35,792 bases of DNA from Nocardioides sp. (GCA_025964985.1 JAOPXU010000087.1:1-35792); one strand, 5' to 3'; numbered from the stretch's first letter, positions 6,850 through 14,859 are shown. The notes: generated by a model not told the origin, from the letters alone. Program-made: numbers and translations.

Positions 6850-9258
6850 TCAGCCGCGCAGGCGCTGGACCCGGATCAGCTGCTGTCGGATCTGCCGGTC
6901 GGTCCAGGCGAACCGGACCCACTTCTCGTTCGAGAACAGCCGGGTCTGGTCGGTGGCGAAGCGCGAGCGCGGGTTCTCGCTCTGGCCGTAGGTGAGGATC
7001 GTGCGCGCCGACAACCCGCTCGCGGTGTAGGCGATCGACTGGATGTGCGAGGAGCCGTAGGTGATCGGCCGGAACCGGCCGCGGTTGGCCACCGGCAGCC
7101 GGGAGGCCAGCGCGTTGGCGTTGCCGGCCGCGTCGCCCAGGCCACCGCCCAGCGGGATCGGCGGGGCACCGCGGTCGCCGGCGACCTGGAGCCGGCCCCA
7201 GGGGGCGTCGAAGGCGACGCCCTGGTTGCGCACGGCGTTGATCGCGCCGCGCATCGCGGCGACGACCTGGATGTTGGTCTCAGCGAGGTCGCGCGGGGTG
7301 CTGAGCGGGTCGGCCGCGTCGAACGGCACCTGCCACATCGTGTCGGCCGGGGCACGGCTGATGAACTCCTCGAACAGGTGGGTGCCCACCGAGGTGCGGT
7401 CCGAACGCCGGTCCCACGCCTTCAGCACCGCGCACGCCTCGGTCTCGCCCGTGGCGTCACAGACCTCGTCGAGGTCGCCGCCCGCGCTGGCCACCTCGGC
7501 GGCCCGGACCCGGTTGCCGTGCTGGTGGGAGGCCAGCGACGCCGGGCTCTCCTTGCGTCGGCCGCGCAGCTGGTCGATGACGTACTGCGACACCATCCGG
7601 GTGCGCATCGTGCGCTCGCACCGCTCGCACCCGATGATCGTGGCGAAGCCCTCGAGGCGCTCGGCCGGGTTGGGCAGCCAGTAGGAGTCGTTGGCGTTCA
7701 TCACCCAGTCGCGGCGCACGGTGACGGGCAGGTTGCGCGGGCCGAACATGCCGGGACGCTGGGCGTCGGCGTCGGTCCCCCAGGCGCAGCTGGACGACGC
7801 GAACGTGCCGTCGAGACCCGGCAGGCCTGCCAGCTGGTCGACGACGCGGCCCACCGGCGTGAGGCAGCGCTCCTTCATGGCGTTGGGGACGTTGGGCACG
7901 ACCGAGTGGTCGGCGTACATCGCGTCGCCGTGGCGGTCGGCGGCCGTCGTGTTGACCCACGGCATGCCGCCCGCGCGGTCCTGGCGGCGCAGCAGGTCGC
8001 GCACGCTCGTGGCCTTGCCCATCTGCAGGAACGTGTCGATCGTGCGCAGGTGCTCGGCGTTGGCGTCGCGGATCGCCCAGACGCTGGCCGGCGACCACGG
8101 CATCAGGGTCGCCGGGGAGTCGACGACGTAGCCCTCGTCGGTGCGGTAGACCTCCTCCTGCACGGTGCCGACGCCGCCGCCTGGGCGCTTGACCTTGACG
8201 GTGACCGCGCGGCGCTCGAGCTGACGGGGTCCGCGGTCGGTGAGGTAGGTCGTCGGGCTGCCGAGCAGCTTGTACTCGTAGGGCGTGAACCGGTACGCCG
8301 TCGACACGGTGTGGCTCCAGGCGACGTCCTTGTTCCAGCCGATGTTGACCGCGGGCGAGCCGATCAGCGAGGCGCCGGCGACGTCGTAGCGACCCGGGAT
8401 CGTCAGGTGCTGCTGGGTGAAGTGGTAGCGCCCGCGCCACGGGAAGTGCGGGTTGCCGAGCAGCATCCCCTTGCCGGTGGTCGTCTCGGCGCCGCCGATC
8501 GCGGTCGCGTTGGAGCCGAACGGGCTCTCGGGGTCCTTGCCGAGCGCCTTCAGCAGCGCGTCGCGGTCGACCTGCGAGGCGCGCAGGGGCAGCTGCGGCA
8601 GGCCCGGGTCGGTGAGGCTCGGCGGGTCGGCGTCGGCGATCTCCTTGACGAACACGCCCGTCGAGGCCAGCAGGTTGGCCAGGTAGACGCCGTAGTAGAG
8701 GTCGAGGGTCGTGACGTCGGGCTTGAGGAAGCCGGCCCCGCGGCAGCCCGGGTCGGTGACGCGCTGGGTGCGCAGCCAGCGGTTGACGCCGGCAACGTAG
8801 CCCTTGACCATCTGGCGCGTCTCGGTCTGGGGGCCCGACGGCCCGGCCAGCAGCTTCTCGACGACGCGGCGGTTGTGCAGGTCGCCGACGAGCGTGTCGA
8901 CCTGCAGGTTGGAGCCGTTCATCGTCACGTAGTCGTCGTAGCGCCCCTGCGCGCCGTACCAGCGCGACCGCAGCCCCCGGCCCGTCACCACCGTGTCCAT
9001 CAGCGTGCAGATCGACGACTCCGCGGCGGCGTACCCGCTGCCGTAGCCGAGTGACGCGAAGTCCTTCGCGGTCACGTGCGGGATGCCGTGCTTGGTCCAG
9101 CGGATCGTGGCGTCGTAGCGCGGCGCCGGCGCCTTCTCGACCGTGGTCGGCGCCACGGCGGCGACCGTCGGCAGGGCCGCCGTCGGCGAGGCGGGCACGG
9201 TGGCCAGGGCCGGGACCAGGACCAACGAGGCGGACACGGCAAGCAGGCGACGTCGCAT
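6850..9258 (-). CDS. Secreted penicillin acylase family protein (AHL/aculeacin acylase type)
   Basis: An 802-aa Ntn-hydrolase precursor. ATG at 9258 with GAGGGGG upstream; residues 1-29 form a signal peptide (RRRLLAVSASLVLVPALAT...ASPTAA). The autocatalytic site is FGSNATAIGG: cleavage before S249 would give an alpha chain and a beta chain with S249 as nucleophile. GNPHFPW, HLTIPGRYDVAGASLIG and AWSHTVSTAYRFTPY are hallmarks of the aculeacin A acylase/PvdQ/QuiP branch rather than true penicillin G acylases. It probably removes fatty acyl chains from acyl-homoserine lactones or lipopeptides outside the cell; the substrate is inferred. Length matches the family. Confidence 0.92.
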   Translation of the reverse strand: MRRRLLAVSASLVLVPALATVPASPTAALPTVAAVAPTTVEKAPAPRYDATIRWTKHGIPHVTAKDFASLGYGSGYAAAESSICTLMDTVVTGRGLRSRWYGAQGRYDDYVTMNGSNLQVDTLVGDLHNRRVVEKLLAGPSGPQTETRQMVKGYVAGVNRWLRTQRVTDPGCRGAGFLKPDVTTLDLYYGVYLANLLASTGVFVKEIADADPPSLTDPGLPQLPLRASQVDRDALLKALGKDPESPFGSNATAIGGAETTTGKGMLLGNPHFPWRGRYHFTQQHLTIPGRYDVAGASLIGSPAVNIGWNKDVAWSHTVSTAYRFTPYEYKLLGSPTTYLTDRGPRQLERRAVTVKVKRPGGGVGTVQEEVYRTDEGYVVDSPATLMPWSPASVWAIRDANAEHLRTIDTFLQMGKATSVRDLLRRQDRAGGMPWVNTTAADRHGDAMYADHSVVPNVPNAMKERCLTPVGRVVDQLAGLPGLDGTFASSSCAWGTDADAQRPGMFGPRNLPVTVRRDWVMNANDSYWLPNPAERLEGFATIIGCERCERTMRTRMVSQYVIDQLRGRRKESPASLASHQHGNRVRAAEVASAGGDLDEVCDATGETEACAVLKAWDRRSDRTSVGTHLFEEFISRAPADTMWQVPFDAADPLSTPRDLAETNIQVVAAMRGAINAVRNQGVAFDAPWGRLQVAGDRGAPPIPLGGGLGDAAGNANALASRLPVANRGRFRPITYGSSHIQSIAYTASGLSARTILTYGQSENPRSRFATDQTRLFSNEKWVRFAWTDRQIRQQLIRVQRLRG

Positions 9259-9348
9259 GCCCCCTCAACGGCCCACTGTGACCGCGGTTACGTGCCGGTA
9301 ACCACGCGTTTGATCAGGGCGTACGACGTCCCGCACGTCGGTCGTGGA

Positions 9349-9364
9349 GGTCGCCCTGGCGACC
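9349..9364. terminator. Possible terminator of the LCP operon
   Basis: GGTCGCC (9349-9355) and GGCGACC (9358-9364) form a compact hairpin about 40 nt past the stop of the 57-aa protein gene in the minus direction. There is no U-tract. Confidence 0.35.
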
Positions 9365-9401
9365 GTCACGAGACCAGTGACCGCCTAGGGGCAGAGCAGG
9401 A

Positions 9402-9575
9402 TCAGCCGTGGTGCGGAGGGACCTGCGACTTCAGCCACTCGTCACCGGCGTCGGCGCGGGACTCCGAGCCGGGGTCGCGCTCGTCGGAGGTCGTGTCGGG
9501 CAGGACGTCGCCGAAGACCGCCTCGAGCCGGCGCTTGCGCTCCGCCGGCGTCTCGGCCGGCTTCTCGTCACTCAC
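9402..9575 (-). CDS. 57-aa conserved small protein after LCP gene
   Basis: Begins at the GTG at 9575, overlapping the stop of the LCP gene (GTGA), so it is coupled to it. It is charged and soluble: ETPAERKRRLEAVFGDVLPD, then an acidic linker, then the end WLKSQVPPHHG. The pattern RLExVFGDVLPxTTxDER plus an aromatic/PPHH tail is one I recall from many short actinobacterial hypothetical proteins. Function is unknown. The overlap and motif together make this a real gene despite its length. Confidence 0.75.
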   Translation of the reverse strand: MSDEKPAETPAERKRRLEAVFGDVLPDTTSDERDPGSESRADAGDEWLKSQVPPHHG

Positions 9576-10798
9576 GCGCACAGCCCGGCGGACTCGCGCT
9601 CCTCGGCGGTGGCCGCACCCTTGACCGGCTTGTCCCCGGAGCTGGAGCCGGCCGGATCGTCGCCGTCGACGGAGTCGGCGGCGGTGATGACGCCGGAGGA
9701 GACCTTGGCGCTCAGCGGCTTGTCGAGCGCGACCTTGCGCCACAGCTTCTCGGCCTCGGGGAGCCACTCGACGCGGTTGGGGTCCTCGGGCGAGTACTGC
9801 CACGGCACGGTGACGAAGCGGATGTTGTCGAGCCCGATGCTGCGGAACGACGACCCGACGTCCTTCATCCCCCCCACCGAGTCGAAGTCGGTCTGCAGCG
9901 AGCGGGTGGCGGCGTCGAGGAAGCCGAGCAGCCGGTCGACGCGGGTGAGCATGCCGCGCGAGACGACCTTGCCGGCCATGGCGGCGAGGAACGCCTGCTG
10001 GCGCTTGATCCGGCCGAGGTCGGAGCCGTCGCCGAGCGTGTAGCGCGCGCGGACGTAGTTGAGGGCTTCCTTGCCGGCGATCTCGCGGGTGCCGGCCGGG
10101 ATGTCGATGCCGTGCGCGGGGTCGTGGATCTCCTCGGGGATGCAGACCTCGACGCCACCGATGGCGTCGACCATGTCCTGGAACCCGTTGAAGTCGACCT
10201 TGACGTAGTTGTCGAGGCGGATGCCGGTGAGCTGCTCGAACTGCTGCATCGTGCAGGCGGGACCGCCGACCTCGAAGGCCTCGTTCCACAGCACGTCGTC
10301 GGCGCCCGGGATGGTCGTGCCGTCCTCGGCGATGCACTCGGGTCGGTCGACGAGGGTGTCGCGCGGGACGCTGATGCCGTAGGCGAAGGTCCGGTCGGCC
10401 GAGAGGTGGAACATGATCGTGGTGTCGGACCGCTCGCCGTCGCCGGTGAGCCCGTCGATGTTGTTGCCGGCGCCCTCACGGCTGTCGGAGCCCATGACGA
10501 GGATGTTGAGCGGCTCCTGCGGCCCGGTCGCCATGTCGACCTTGTCGGGCCGGTCGGTGAGCTGCTCGGAGTAGTCCTGGTAGTCGACGTTGTCGTCGAG
10601 GTGGCGCAGGAAGTAGACCGACCCGAGCCCGATGACCAGGGCGAGCGCGACCGACGCGGCGAGGACGACGACCAGCAGCTGGTGCCGCCTCTTGCTGCGA
10701 CCTCGGCGCTTGGGCCGCGCGCCGACCCGGCCCTGAGGGCGGTCGTCGCTGGAGATCGCGTCGGACGTCGGAGCGTGCAGGTCGGGCTCGTCGGGCAT
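9572..10798 (-). CDS. LytR-CpsA-Psr (LCP) family cell-wall ligase
   Basis: About 408 aa. A basic cytoplasmic N-terminus (RPKRRGRSKRRH) precedes one membrane helix at about residues 40-64, then the extracytoplasmic LCP domain: LNILVMGSDSRE, RSDTTIMFHLSADR, GISVPRDTLVDRP, YVKVDFNGFQDMVDAIGGVEVCIPE, and the catalytic-site segment LNYVRARYTLGDGSDLGRIKRQQ. LCP enzymes attach polyprenyl-linked glycopolymers such as teichoic acids or arabinogalactan to peptidoglycan. The ATG at 10798 has AAGG 5 nt upstream; the in-frame GTG at 10804 is an alternative. The Ser/Asp-rich tail is likely disordered. Cotranscribed with the 57-aa gene. Confidence 0.93.
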   Translation of the reverse strand: MPDEPDLHAPTSDAISSDDRPQGRVGARPKRRGRSKRRHQLLVVVLAASVALALVIGLGSVYFLRHLDDNVDYQDYSEQLTDRPDKVDMATGPQEPLNILVMGSDSREGAGNNIDGLTGDGERSDTTIMFHLSADRTFAYGISVPRDTLVDRPECIAEDGTTIPGADDVLWNEAFEVGGPACTMQQFEQLTGIRLDNYVKVDFNGFQDMVDAIGGVEVCIPEEIHDPAHGIDIPAGTREIAGKEALNYVRARYTLGDGSDLGRIKRQQAFLAAMAGKVVSRGMLTRVDRLLGFLDAATRSLQTDFDSVGGMKDVGSSFRSIGLDNIRFVTVPWQYSPEDPNRVEWLPEAEKLWRKVALDKPLSAKVSSGVITAADSVDGDDPAGSSSGDKPVKGAATAEERESAGLCA

Positions 10799-10905
10799 GG
10801 TCACCTTGGAGTAGTCGGACGGGCCTCCATTGTCGGCTGCTCACCCGAAGGGACCAAACCGGCAACGGTCCCCTTCCTGGCTCGAGGACCGCCTCCGCGA
10901 CCCGG

Positions 10906-10911
10906 TAACCT
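10906..10911 (+). promoter_or_regulatory. -10-like hexamer in front of the left repeat
   Basis: TAACCT lies 9 nt before GCCCCAGTAG (10921-10930), the same ten bases that begin the tRNA-Arg gene at 18355. This is the right distance for a tRNA promoter -10 element. No convincing -35 is seen. It may be the original tRNA promoter stranded by the island. Confidence 0.3.
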
Positions 10912-10918
10912 CGGCCTG

Positions 10919-10930
10919 CCGCCCCAGTAG
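10919..10930 (+). repeat. Left 12-bp direct repeat, putative attL core
   Basis: CCGCCCCAGTAG, identical to 18353-18364, where it covers the 5' end of tRNA-Arg. The match stops sharply on both sides. Genes to the left (LCP) have chromosomal codon usage and those to the right differ, so it coincides with the apparent island boundary. Confidence 0.55.
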
Positions 10931-11024
10931 ACCGTGTTGATAACTCGGGGCCCCGCCTGGAACGGCTCCCCAAGTTCTGGCATTGAACAGAATCAGGGCC
11001 GTCTTGGAACAACCGGGCCCCTGT

Positions 11025-11043
11025 CCGCCCCATCTTGGGGCGG
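11025..11043. terminator. 7-bp GC hairpin in the left end of the island
   Basis: CCGCCCC (11025-11031), loop ATCTT, GGGGCGG (11037-11043). It may end transcription entering from the left. The rest of the gene-free stretch 10799-11235 holds the putative attL, the palindrome CGGGGCCCCG near 10947-10956 and presumably the promoter of the next gene; no further gene is seen. Confidence 0.4.
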
Positions 11044-11235
11044 CGCGGGTTCTGCGTGGGTCGGCAGACTGATGCGGTTTTCTTTCGTGTGCCCGTAACC
11101 CTGTTGGGGGTCGGCGGCGATATCCCTGGTGAACCCCCGGTGTCTGGCACTGCCATCAGTGTCACCCCATGGCGTCGGGGGTCAGTCTCCGTACCGGCTT
11201 GGTCGGCACGTCTTGTTCCTGGGAGGGAACCCGTG

Positions 11236-12252
11236 ATGAAGAACTTGATGAGGGCCGTAGCGGTCTTCGCTGCACTGTGTCTGCTGTTGGTGGGTGGACC
11301 GGCTGTGTCTGCTGGCAAGACTCCTGACCGGGTTGGTGATGTTCGTGCCGGTGCGATGAAGGTCCGTATCGACGGCGCGAACGGTGTTGACCGGTACCGG
11401 GCTTTCACGAAGAAGACGAAGGTGTTCCTGGTCGACCGGGCAGGCAACCGCACTCGTGCGGACTTGAACGAACTGGGTCGTGGCGCGAAGGTCGTCGGCA
11501 AGCGTGTCGTTGACGGCAAGATCGTGTCGATTGCGTTGGCCGAGAAGGGCCCGACGGATTCGTCTGACTGCTCCTTCGACAGCAGCGACGACGACGGTGA
11601 CGCTGTCACCGACGACGACTCGTTCGAGTGCTCCAACGACTACGACGACGGCACTGTCGACACTGACTCCGACTGCTCCTACGACTCCTCATCTGATGGT
11701 CCCGCTTCGGACCACTCCCTCGACATGTCGTGGGACTGCTCCTACTCCGAGACCGATGACCGTGACGAAGACGAAGGCGGTCTCGACTGGGACTGCTCGT
11801 TCAGTGCTTCGGCTGACACCTCATCCGACGCCGACGGCAGCGACACCTCTGCCGACCTCGACTTCGACTGCTCCTGGAACGGGGCCAGCACCGACAGCGC
11901 CCTGTGGAACTGCCGGTTCATCCCCGGTTCGCTGGGGTTCGAGTGCAACTCCGCACAACTCCAGCAGACGTTCGGCTACACCATCGACACCGATGACCTT
12001 GCCCTCGACGGTGGCCTGGACTTCCAGACCGACATCGTCGACGAGAACACCGGCGATGACGGTGTCGGCTGCTCCGGGACTGCTGCTGACGGTTACGACT
12101 GCTCGGTAGACGGCGAAGCCGGTACCGGTGACTGCACCGTTGACTGGGACTTCGACCGCTCCGGTGCGACTCGCGAAGGTGACGTGTCGGGCAGCCTGTC
12201 GTACTCCTGCTCCACCGAGGGCTCTGGGTCCACCAACCCCGACGACCTCTGA
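11236..12252 (+). CDS. Secreted Asp/Ser-rich protein with [DE]-C-S repeats
   Basis: A 338-aa protein from the ATG at 11236 (the in-frame GTG at 11233 is possible; GGGAGGG lies upstream of both). Residues 1-26 are a signal peptide ending AVSA. Residues 28-105 look like a small beta-rich domain (KVFLVDRAGNRTRADLNEL ... VVGKRVVDGKIVSIALAE), resembling DUF5666-type folds. Residues 108-338 are extremely rich in Asp, Ser and Gly and carry 12 cysteines at fairly even spacing, nine directly after Asp or Glu (DCSF, ECSN, DCSY, DCSW, DCTV). No Lys occurs in this region and Arg is rare. Metal or calcium binding, or a disulfide-ladder surface fibre, is possible; I recognise no family. It lies just upstream of the sigma/anti-sigma pair. 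Confidence 0.8.
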   Translation: MKNLMRAVAVFAALCLLLVGGPAVSAGKTPDRVGDVRAGAMKVRIDGANGVDRYRAFTKKTKVFLVDRAGNRTRADLNELGRGAKVVGKRVVDGKIVSIALAEKGPTDSSDCSFDSSDDDGDAVTDDDSFECSNDYDDGTVDTDSDCSYDSSSDGPASDHSLDMSWDCSYSETDDRDEDEGGLDWDCSFSASADTSSDADGSDTSADLDFDCSWNGASTDSALWNCRFIPGSLGFECNSAQLQQTFGYTIDTDDLALDGGLDFQTDIVDENTGDDGVGCSGTAADGYDCSVDGEAGTGDCTVDWDFDRSGATREGDVSGSLSYSCSTEGSGSTNPDDL

Positions 12253-12280
12253 GTCTCTAGGCACGACGGTTTCCTCTCAT

Positions 12281-12314
12281 GGTGGCCCCAGCCCTCTCGG
12301 GGGCCGGGGCCACC
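12281..12314. terminator. Strong hairpin after the Cys-repeat gene
   Basis: GGTGGCCCC (12281-12289) pairs with GGGGCCACC (12306-12314), with further inner GCCC/GGGG pairing. It lies 29 nt past the stop. It is followed at once by the perfect palindrome GTGACGTCAC (12315-12324), which could be an operator. Confidence 0.65.
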
Positions 12315-12414
12315 GTGACGTCACGGAGACTGGCCTGTGCCGGGACGGGCGGGTGGTCGGGGCAGTTCCTGCAAAACCGTCAAGGTCAGAGGCCGAAGGT
12401 CCGATGATTGAAGA

Positions 12415-12999
12415 GTGGAACCCTGGGACTTCGCCGAGACGCTGCGCGCTGCGCAGCGCGGTGACCAGCAGGGTTATGCCGGTCTATGGCGCACGTTCTC
12501 TCCTCGTATCGCTGGGTTCCTCCGTGGGCGCGGGGTCGTCGACATCGACGCGGTGACCAGCCACGTCTTCTGTGACGCGTTCGGGTCGTTGGACACGTTC
12601 ACCGGCAACGAGAACGCCTTCGCTGCGTTCTTGTTCACCATCGCTCGACGCCGTGCCGTGGACGTACACCGTCGCCGTGCCCGTCAACCGCAGGAAACGC
12701 TCACCTGGGACACCGAGCACGGCGACCGCACTGACCGGACCGAACTGAGTGCTGAGGACACGGTGATGCTCGCTGAGGACCACCGGTGGGCCCTCAGCGT
12801 CCTCGCCACCTTGTCGGAGGACCAGCGTGAAGTGTTGCTGCTTCGCATCGTGGGCGACCTGACGGTCGAGGCGGTCGCGAACGAACTGGGCAAGACCCCT
12901 GGTGCTGTGAAGGCGTTGCAGCGGCGAGGACTGGACACGTTGCGACGCACCGCGCTCGCAGAGCAAGCAGACAACGAAGGCGGGAAGGAGGCACCATGA
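12415..12999 (+). CDS. ECF-like RNA polymerase sigma factor
   Basis: A 194-aa protein with the sigma-70 two-domain layout. Region 2 is about residues 12-90 (YAGLWRTFSPRIAGFLRGRG ... AFAAFLFTIARRRAVDVHRR) and region 4 about 125-180 (LATLSEDQREVLLLRIVGDL, then VEAVANELGKTPGAVKALQRRGLDTLRR, the -35-binding helix-turn-helix). The start is the GTG at 12415 (VEPWDF...); its Shine-Dalgarno is weak. Its stop overlaps the ATG of the next gene (ATGA), the classic arrangement for an ECF sigma and its anti-sigma. Region 2 is diverged, so the ECF subgroup is uncertain. Likely targets include its own island genes; that is inference. Confidence 0.88.
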   Translation: MEPWDFAETLRAAQRGDQQGYAGLWRTFSPRIAGFLRGRGVVDIDAVTSHVFCDAFGSLDTFTGNENAFAAFLFTIARRRAVDVHRRRARQPQETLTWDTEHGDRTDRTELSAEDTVMLAEDHRWALSVLATLSEDQREVLLLRIVGDLTVEAVANELGKTPGAVKALQRRGLDTLRRTALAEQADNEGGKEAP

Positions 13000-14027
13000 C
13001 ACCGACGACACCGACGCCCCCACCGTCCGACAGCAACAGCGACGACGGTTTCGACCCCGCTCGCGACGACGAATCGGACACCATCGTCGAGTTCGCCTTC
13101 GCCGGTTCCGCCGAGCGTCTGGTGCCTGCCCACCTGGCAGCCGATGTCGAAGTGCTGCGTCGTCTGCGGACATCCCTCACGAGCCCGGCCCCGGTCCCAG
13201 TTGGTGACCTTGCGGCCTACCTCACTCCCTCCGCCACCTCTGCCGGAACCGCCACTACCGGGGTTGCACCGGCGATTGCATCAGCCACTGCTCCTGCTGA
13301 CCGTTCACGCAAGGTGGTGCGCGGCCCGGCTGCCTGGTTCGTTGGTCTCGGGCTGGCCGCACAGGTCGGTCTCGGGTCCGCTGCTGCGGCGGCGGGCATC
13401 GTGGCTGCCGGTGCCGCAGACGTGCTGCCAGGGCCCATCCAGAACGCGTTCGATGCCGTAGTCGAGGTAGTCCGCCCAGAGCCACCGGACGACAAGCGCA
13501 ACGTCGATGACCCCGAGTCAGACGACTCGCTTCCTGACGTCGTTGGCGTCCCCACTGACACAAAGAGCACCGCCTACAACAGCGACCCCAGTGACGGTCC
13601 GCGTGAGAACAGAACACGGCCAAGGGACCGGGATGCGCAAGGCCCGCAGACCGGTCAGGAAACCTCCGGCGAAAGCGGCGCTGGCTACGTGGATGAGGAC
13701 CCCGTCGGTGGGTCTGGCAGTACAGAGCCTGTCGTAGTCGTTCCCCAAGAACCGAATGTGGATGACGGCCCCCAAAAGGACCCAGACGGCTCAGACGGCG
13801 AGGACGGCTCAGACGGCTCAGACGGCGCGGACACCTCAGATGACGAAGCCGACGAAGCCGACGAACCTGAAGACACCCCCGATAGCGCCGATGAAGAAGC
13901 CGACGCAGCAGAGGACGCAGCAGAGGACGCACTTGACGCCATCGAGGACGAGACGGAAGTAGAAGACCGCTCCGGCGATGCAGGCGACGACGAGGACGAA
14001 GAGGACGAACCAGAGTCCGACGACTGA
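12996..14027 (+). CDS. Single-pass membrane protein with acidic tail, probable anti-sigma factor
   Basis: A 343-aa protein. AAGGAGG precedes the ATG, which overlaps the sigma-factor stop. Residues 1-108 are a soluble N-terminal part with a short helical segment (HLAADVEVLRRLRTSL); about 111-142 is a Gly/Ala-rich membrane helix (PAAWFVGLGLAAQVGLGSAA...); from about 160 to the end it is Asp/Glu/Pro/Ser-rich, ending DDEDEEDEPESDD. Position and topology fit an anti-sigma factor that holds the sigma at the membrane with a long exported or disordered tail. No ZAS-type HxxxCxxC motif is present, so it would be an unusual one. The acidic tail parallels that of the secreted protein upstream. Confidence 0.72.
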   Translation: MTPTTPTPPPSDSNSDDGFDPARDDESDTIVEFAFAGSAERLVPAHLAADVEVLRRLRTSLTSPAPVPVGDLAAYLTPSATSAGTATTGVAPAIASATAPADRSRKVVRGPAAWFVGLGLAAQVGLGSAAAAAGIVAAGAADVLPGPIQNAFDAVVEVVRPEPPDDKRNVDDPESDDSLPDVVGVPTDTKSTAYNSDPSDGPRENRTRPRDRDAQGPQTGQETSGESGAGYVDEDPVGGSGSTEPVVVVPQEPNVDDGPQKDPDGSDGEDGSDGSDGADTSDDEADEADEPEDTPDSADEEADAAEDAAEDALDAIEDETEVEDRSGDAGDDEDEEDEPESDD

Positions 14028-14092
14028 GCGACACCCGTTGTACCCGACAGGCGCTCCGCCGCAGTCTCATACATGAAGTCAACTCATAGAGT

Positions 14093-14524
14093 GTGGGTGT
14101 GGCATCCCAACCCCGCGACTGGTGCATCCCTCGGGAGTCCTTCGGGCGACTGAATGTAGAGAAGCGGGTTTGGTTGCCGCCGGACCCGCACGGTGAGCCG
14201 TTGGCGGTGTCGAAGTTCCGTGCGGCGGTGATGCAGAACCTCATCGTGCTGTCAGTGCGAGGGTTCAAGAACCTCAAGGGCGTCGCTCAGGAGGAGTTGG
14301 CCCGCCTGGACCTGCGGTCGGATTCGATGAACATGTGGAATGCCCGTCTGTGCGGGCGAGCGAACCTGACGACCCAGGACATCGTGACGCTCATGATGGT
14401 GTTGCCAGGAGCGATGCCAGGCGAGGAAGCCATCCAGAGGTTCGTCGAGGTCGCCGAGGGCACCGTGGCACCCCCGAAGTTCTGGGACTTCCCGGACAGC
14501 AGCGCCCGTCGCCCCACCTTGTGA
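14093..14524 (+). CDS. Small HTH-like protein of the island
   Basis: A 143-aa protein from the GTG at 14093 (GTG at 14099 is an alternative; neither has a clear Shine-Dalgarno, so a leaderless message is possible). The middle section (AVMQNLIVLSVRGFKNLKGV, then AQEELARLDLRSDSMNMWNA, then LTTQDIVTLMMVLPGAMP) has the length and hydrophobic spacing of an XRE-type helix-turn-helix domain in which QEELARLDL would be helices 2-3. It could be a regulator of the recombinase operon. The match is by eye and weak. A strong terminator follows. Confidence 0.6.
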   Translation: MGVASQPRDWCIPRESFGRLNVEKRVWLPPDPHGEPLAVSKFRAAVMQNLIVLSVRGFKNLKGVAQEELARLDLRSDSMNMWNARLCGRANLTTQDIVTLMMVLPGAMPGEEAIQRFVEVAEGTVAPPKFWDFPDSSARRPTL

Positions 14525-14610
14525 CGGGAGTCGACACCCGACCCCTCCCCCTTCGCTTGGTCGAAAGATGCGACAAGCGCAAGCCGTAACGGCTCTGGTT
14601 GAAGCCTGCA

Positions 14611-14629
14611 CCCCGCGAGTTTTGCGGGG
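14611..14629 (+). terminator. First of two tandem hairpins
   Basis: CCCCGC (14611-14616) and GCGGGG (14624-14629) around GAGTTTT. It directly precedes the stronger hairpin at 14638. The two together may form a double terminator or part of a small RNA. Confidence 0.45.
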
Positions 14630-14637
14630 GTAATTGC

Positions 14638-14666
14638 GCCCCCGTCCGACCGGACGGGGGCCTTTT
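14638..14666 (+). terminator. Rho-independent terminator
   Basis: GCCCCCGTCC (14638-14647), loop GACC, GGACGGGGGC (14652-14661), then CTTTTC. A perfect 10-bp stem with a U-run, the most canonical terminator in the window. It isolates the HTH gene from the SOS-box operon. Confidence 0.85.
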
Positions 14667-14811
14667 CGACGGTTATCTGGATCGTCGCTAGACCCCAGAT
14701 TGGGCACATGCCCACCGCCGCCGCTCTCCTGCTCCTCCTCCTCGCCTTCACGGCAACGAGCCTCCGCAACGTCGCCATCGTGCCCGCTGTCATCTCCGCC
14801 GCTCAGGCAGT

Positions 14812-14827
14812 TCGAACGTTTGTTCGA
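14812..14827. promoter_or_regulatory. Perfect SOS box (LexA operator)
   Basis: TCGAAC-GTTT-GTTCGA (14812-14827) matches the actinobacterial/Gram-positive LexA consensus CGAAC-N4-GTTCG with complete dyad symmetry. It lies 32 nt upstream of a short ORF start (14860), within the gene-free stretch between the terminator at 14666 and the recombinase operon. DNA-damage induction of the downstream genes is the expected consequence. Confidence 0.75.
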
Positions 14828-14859
14828 CACGCAACCGAGATCGGTGGTAGGACGGTCGC

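Noticed and set aside
13790-13830. Repeated GGCTCAGACGGC-like units
   Set aside because: They are the codons of the Asp/Gly/Ser tail of the membrane protein, not an independent DNA repeat.
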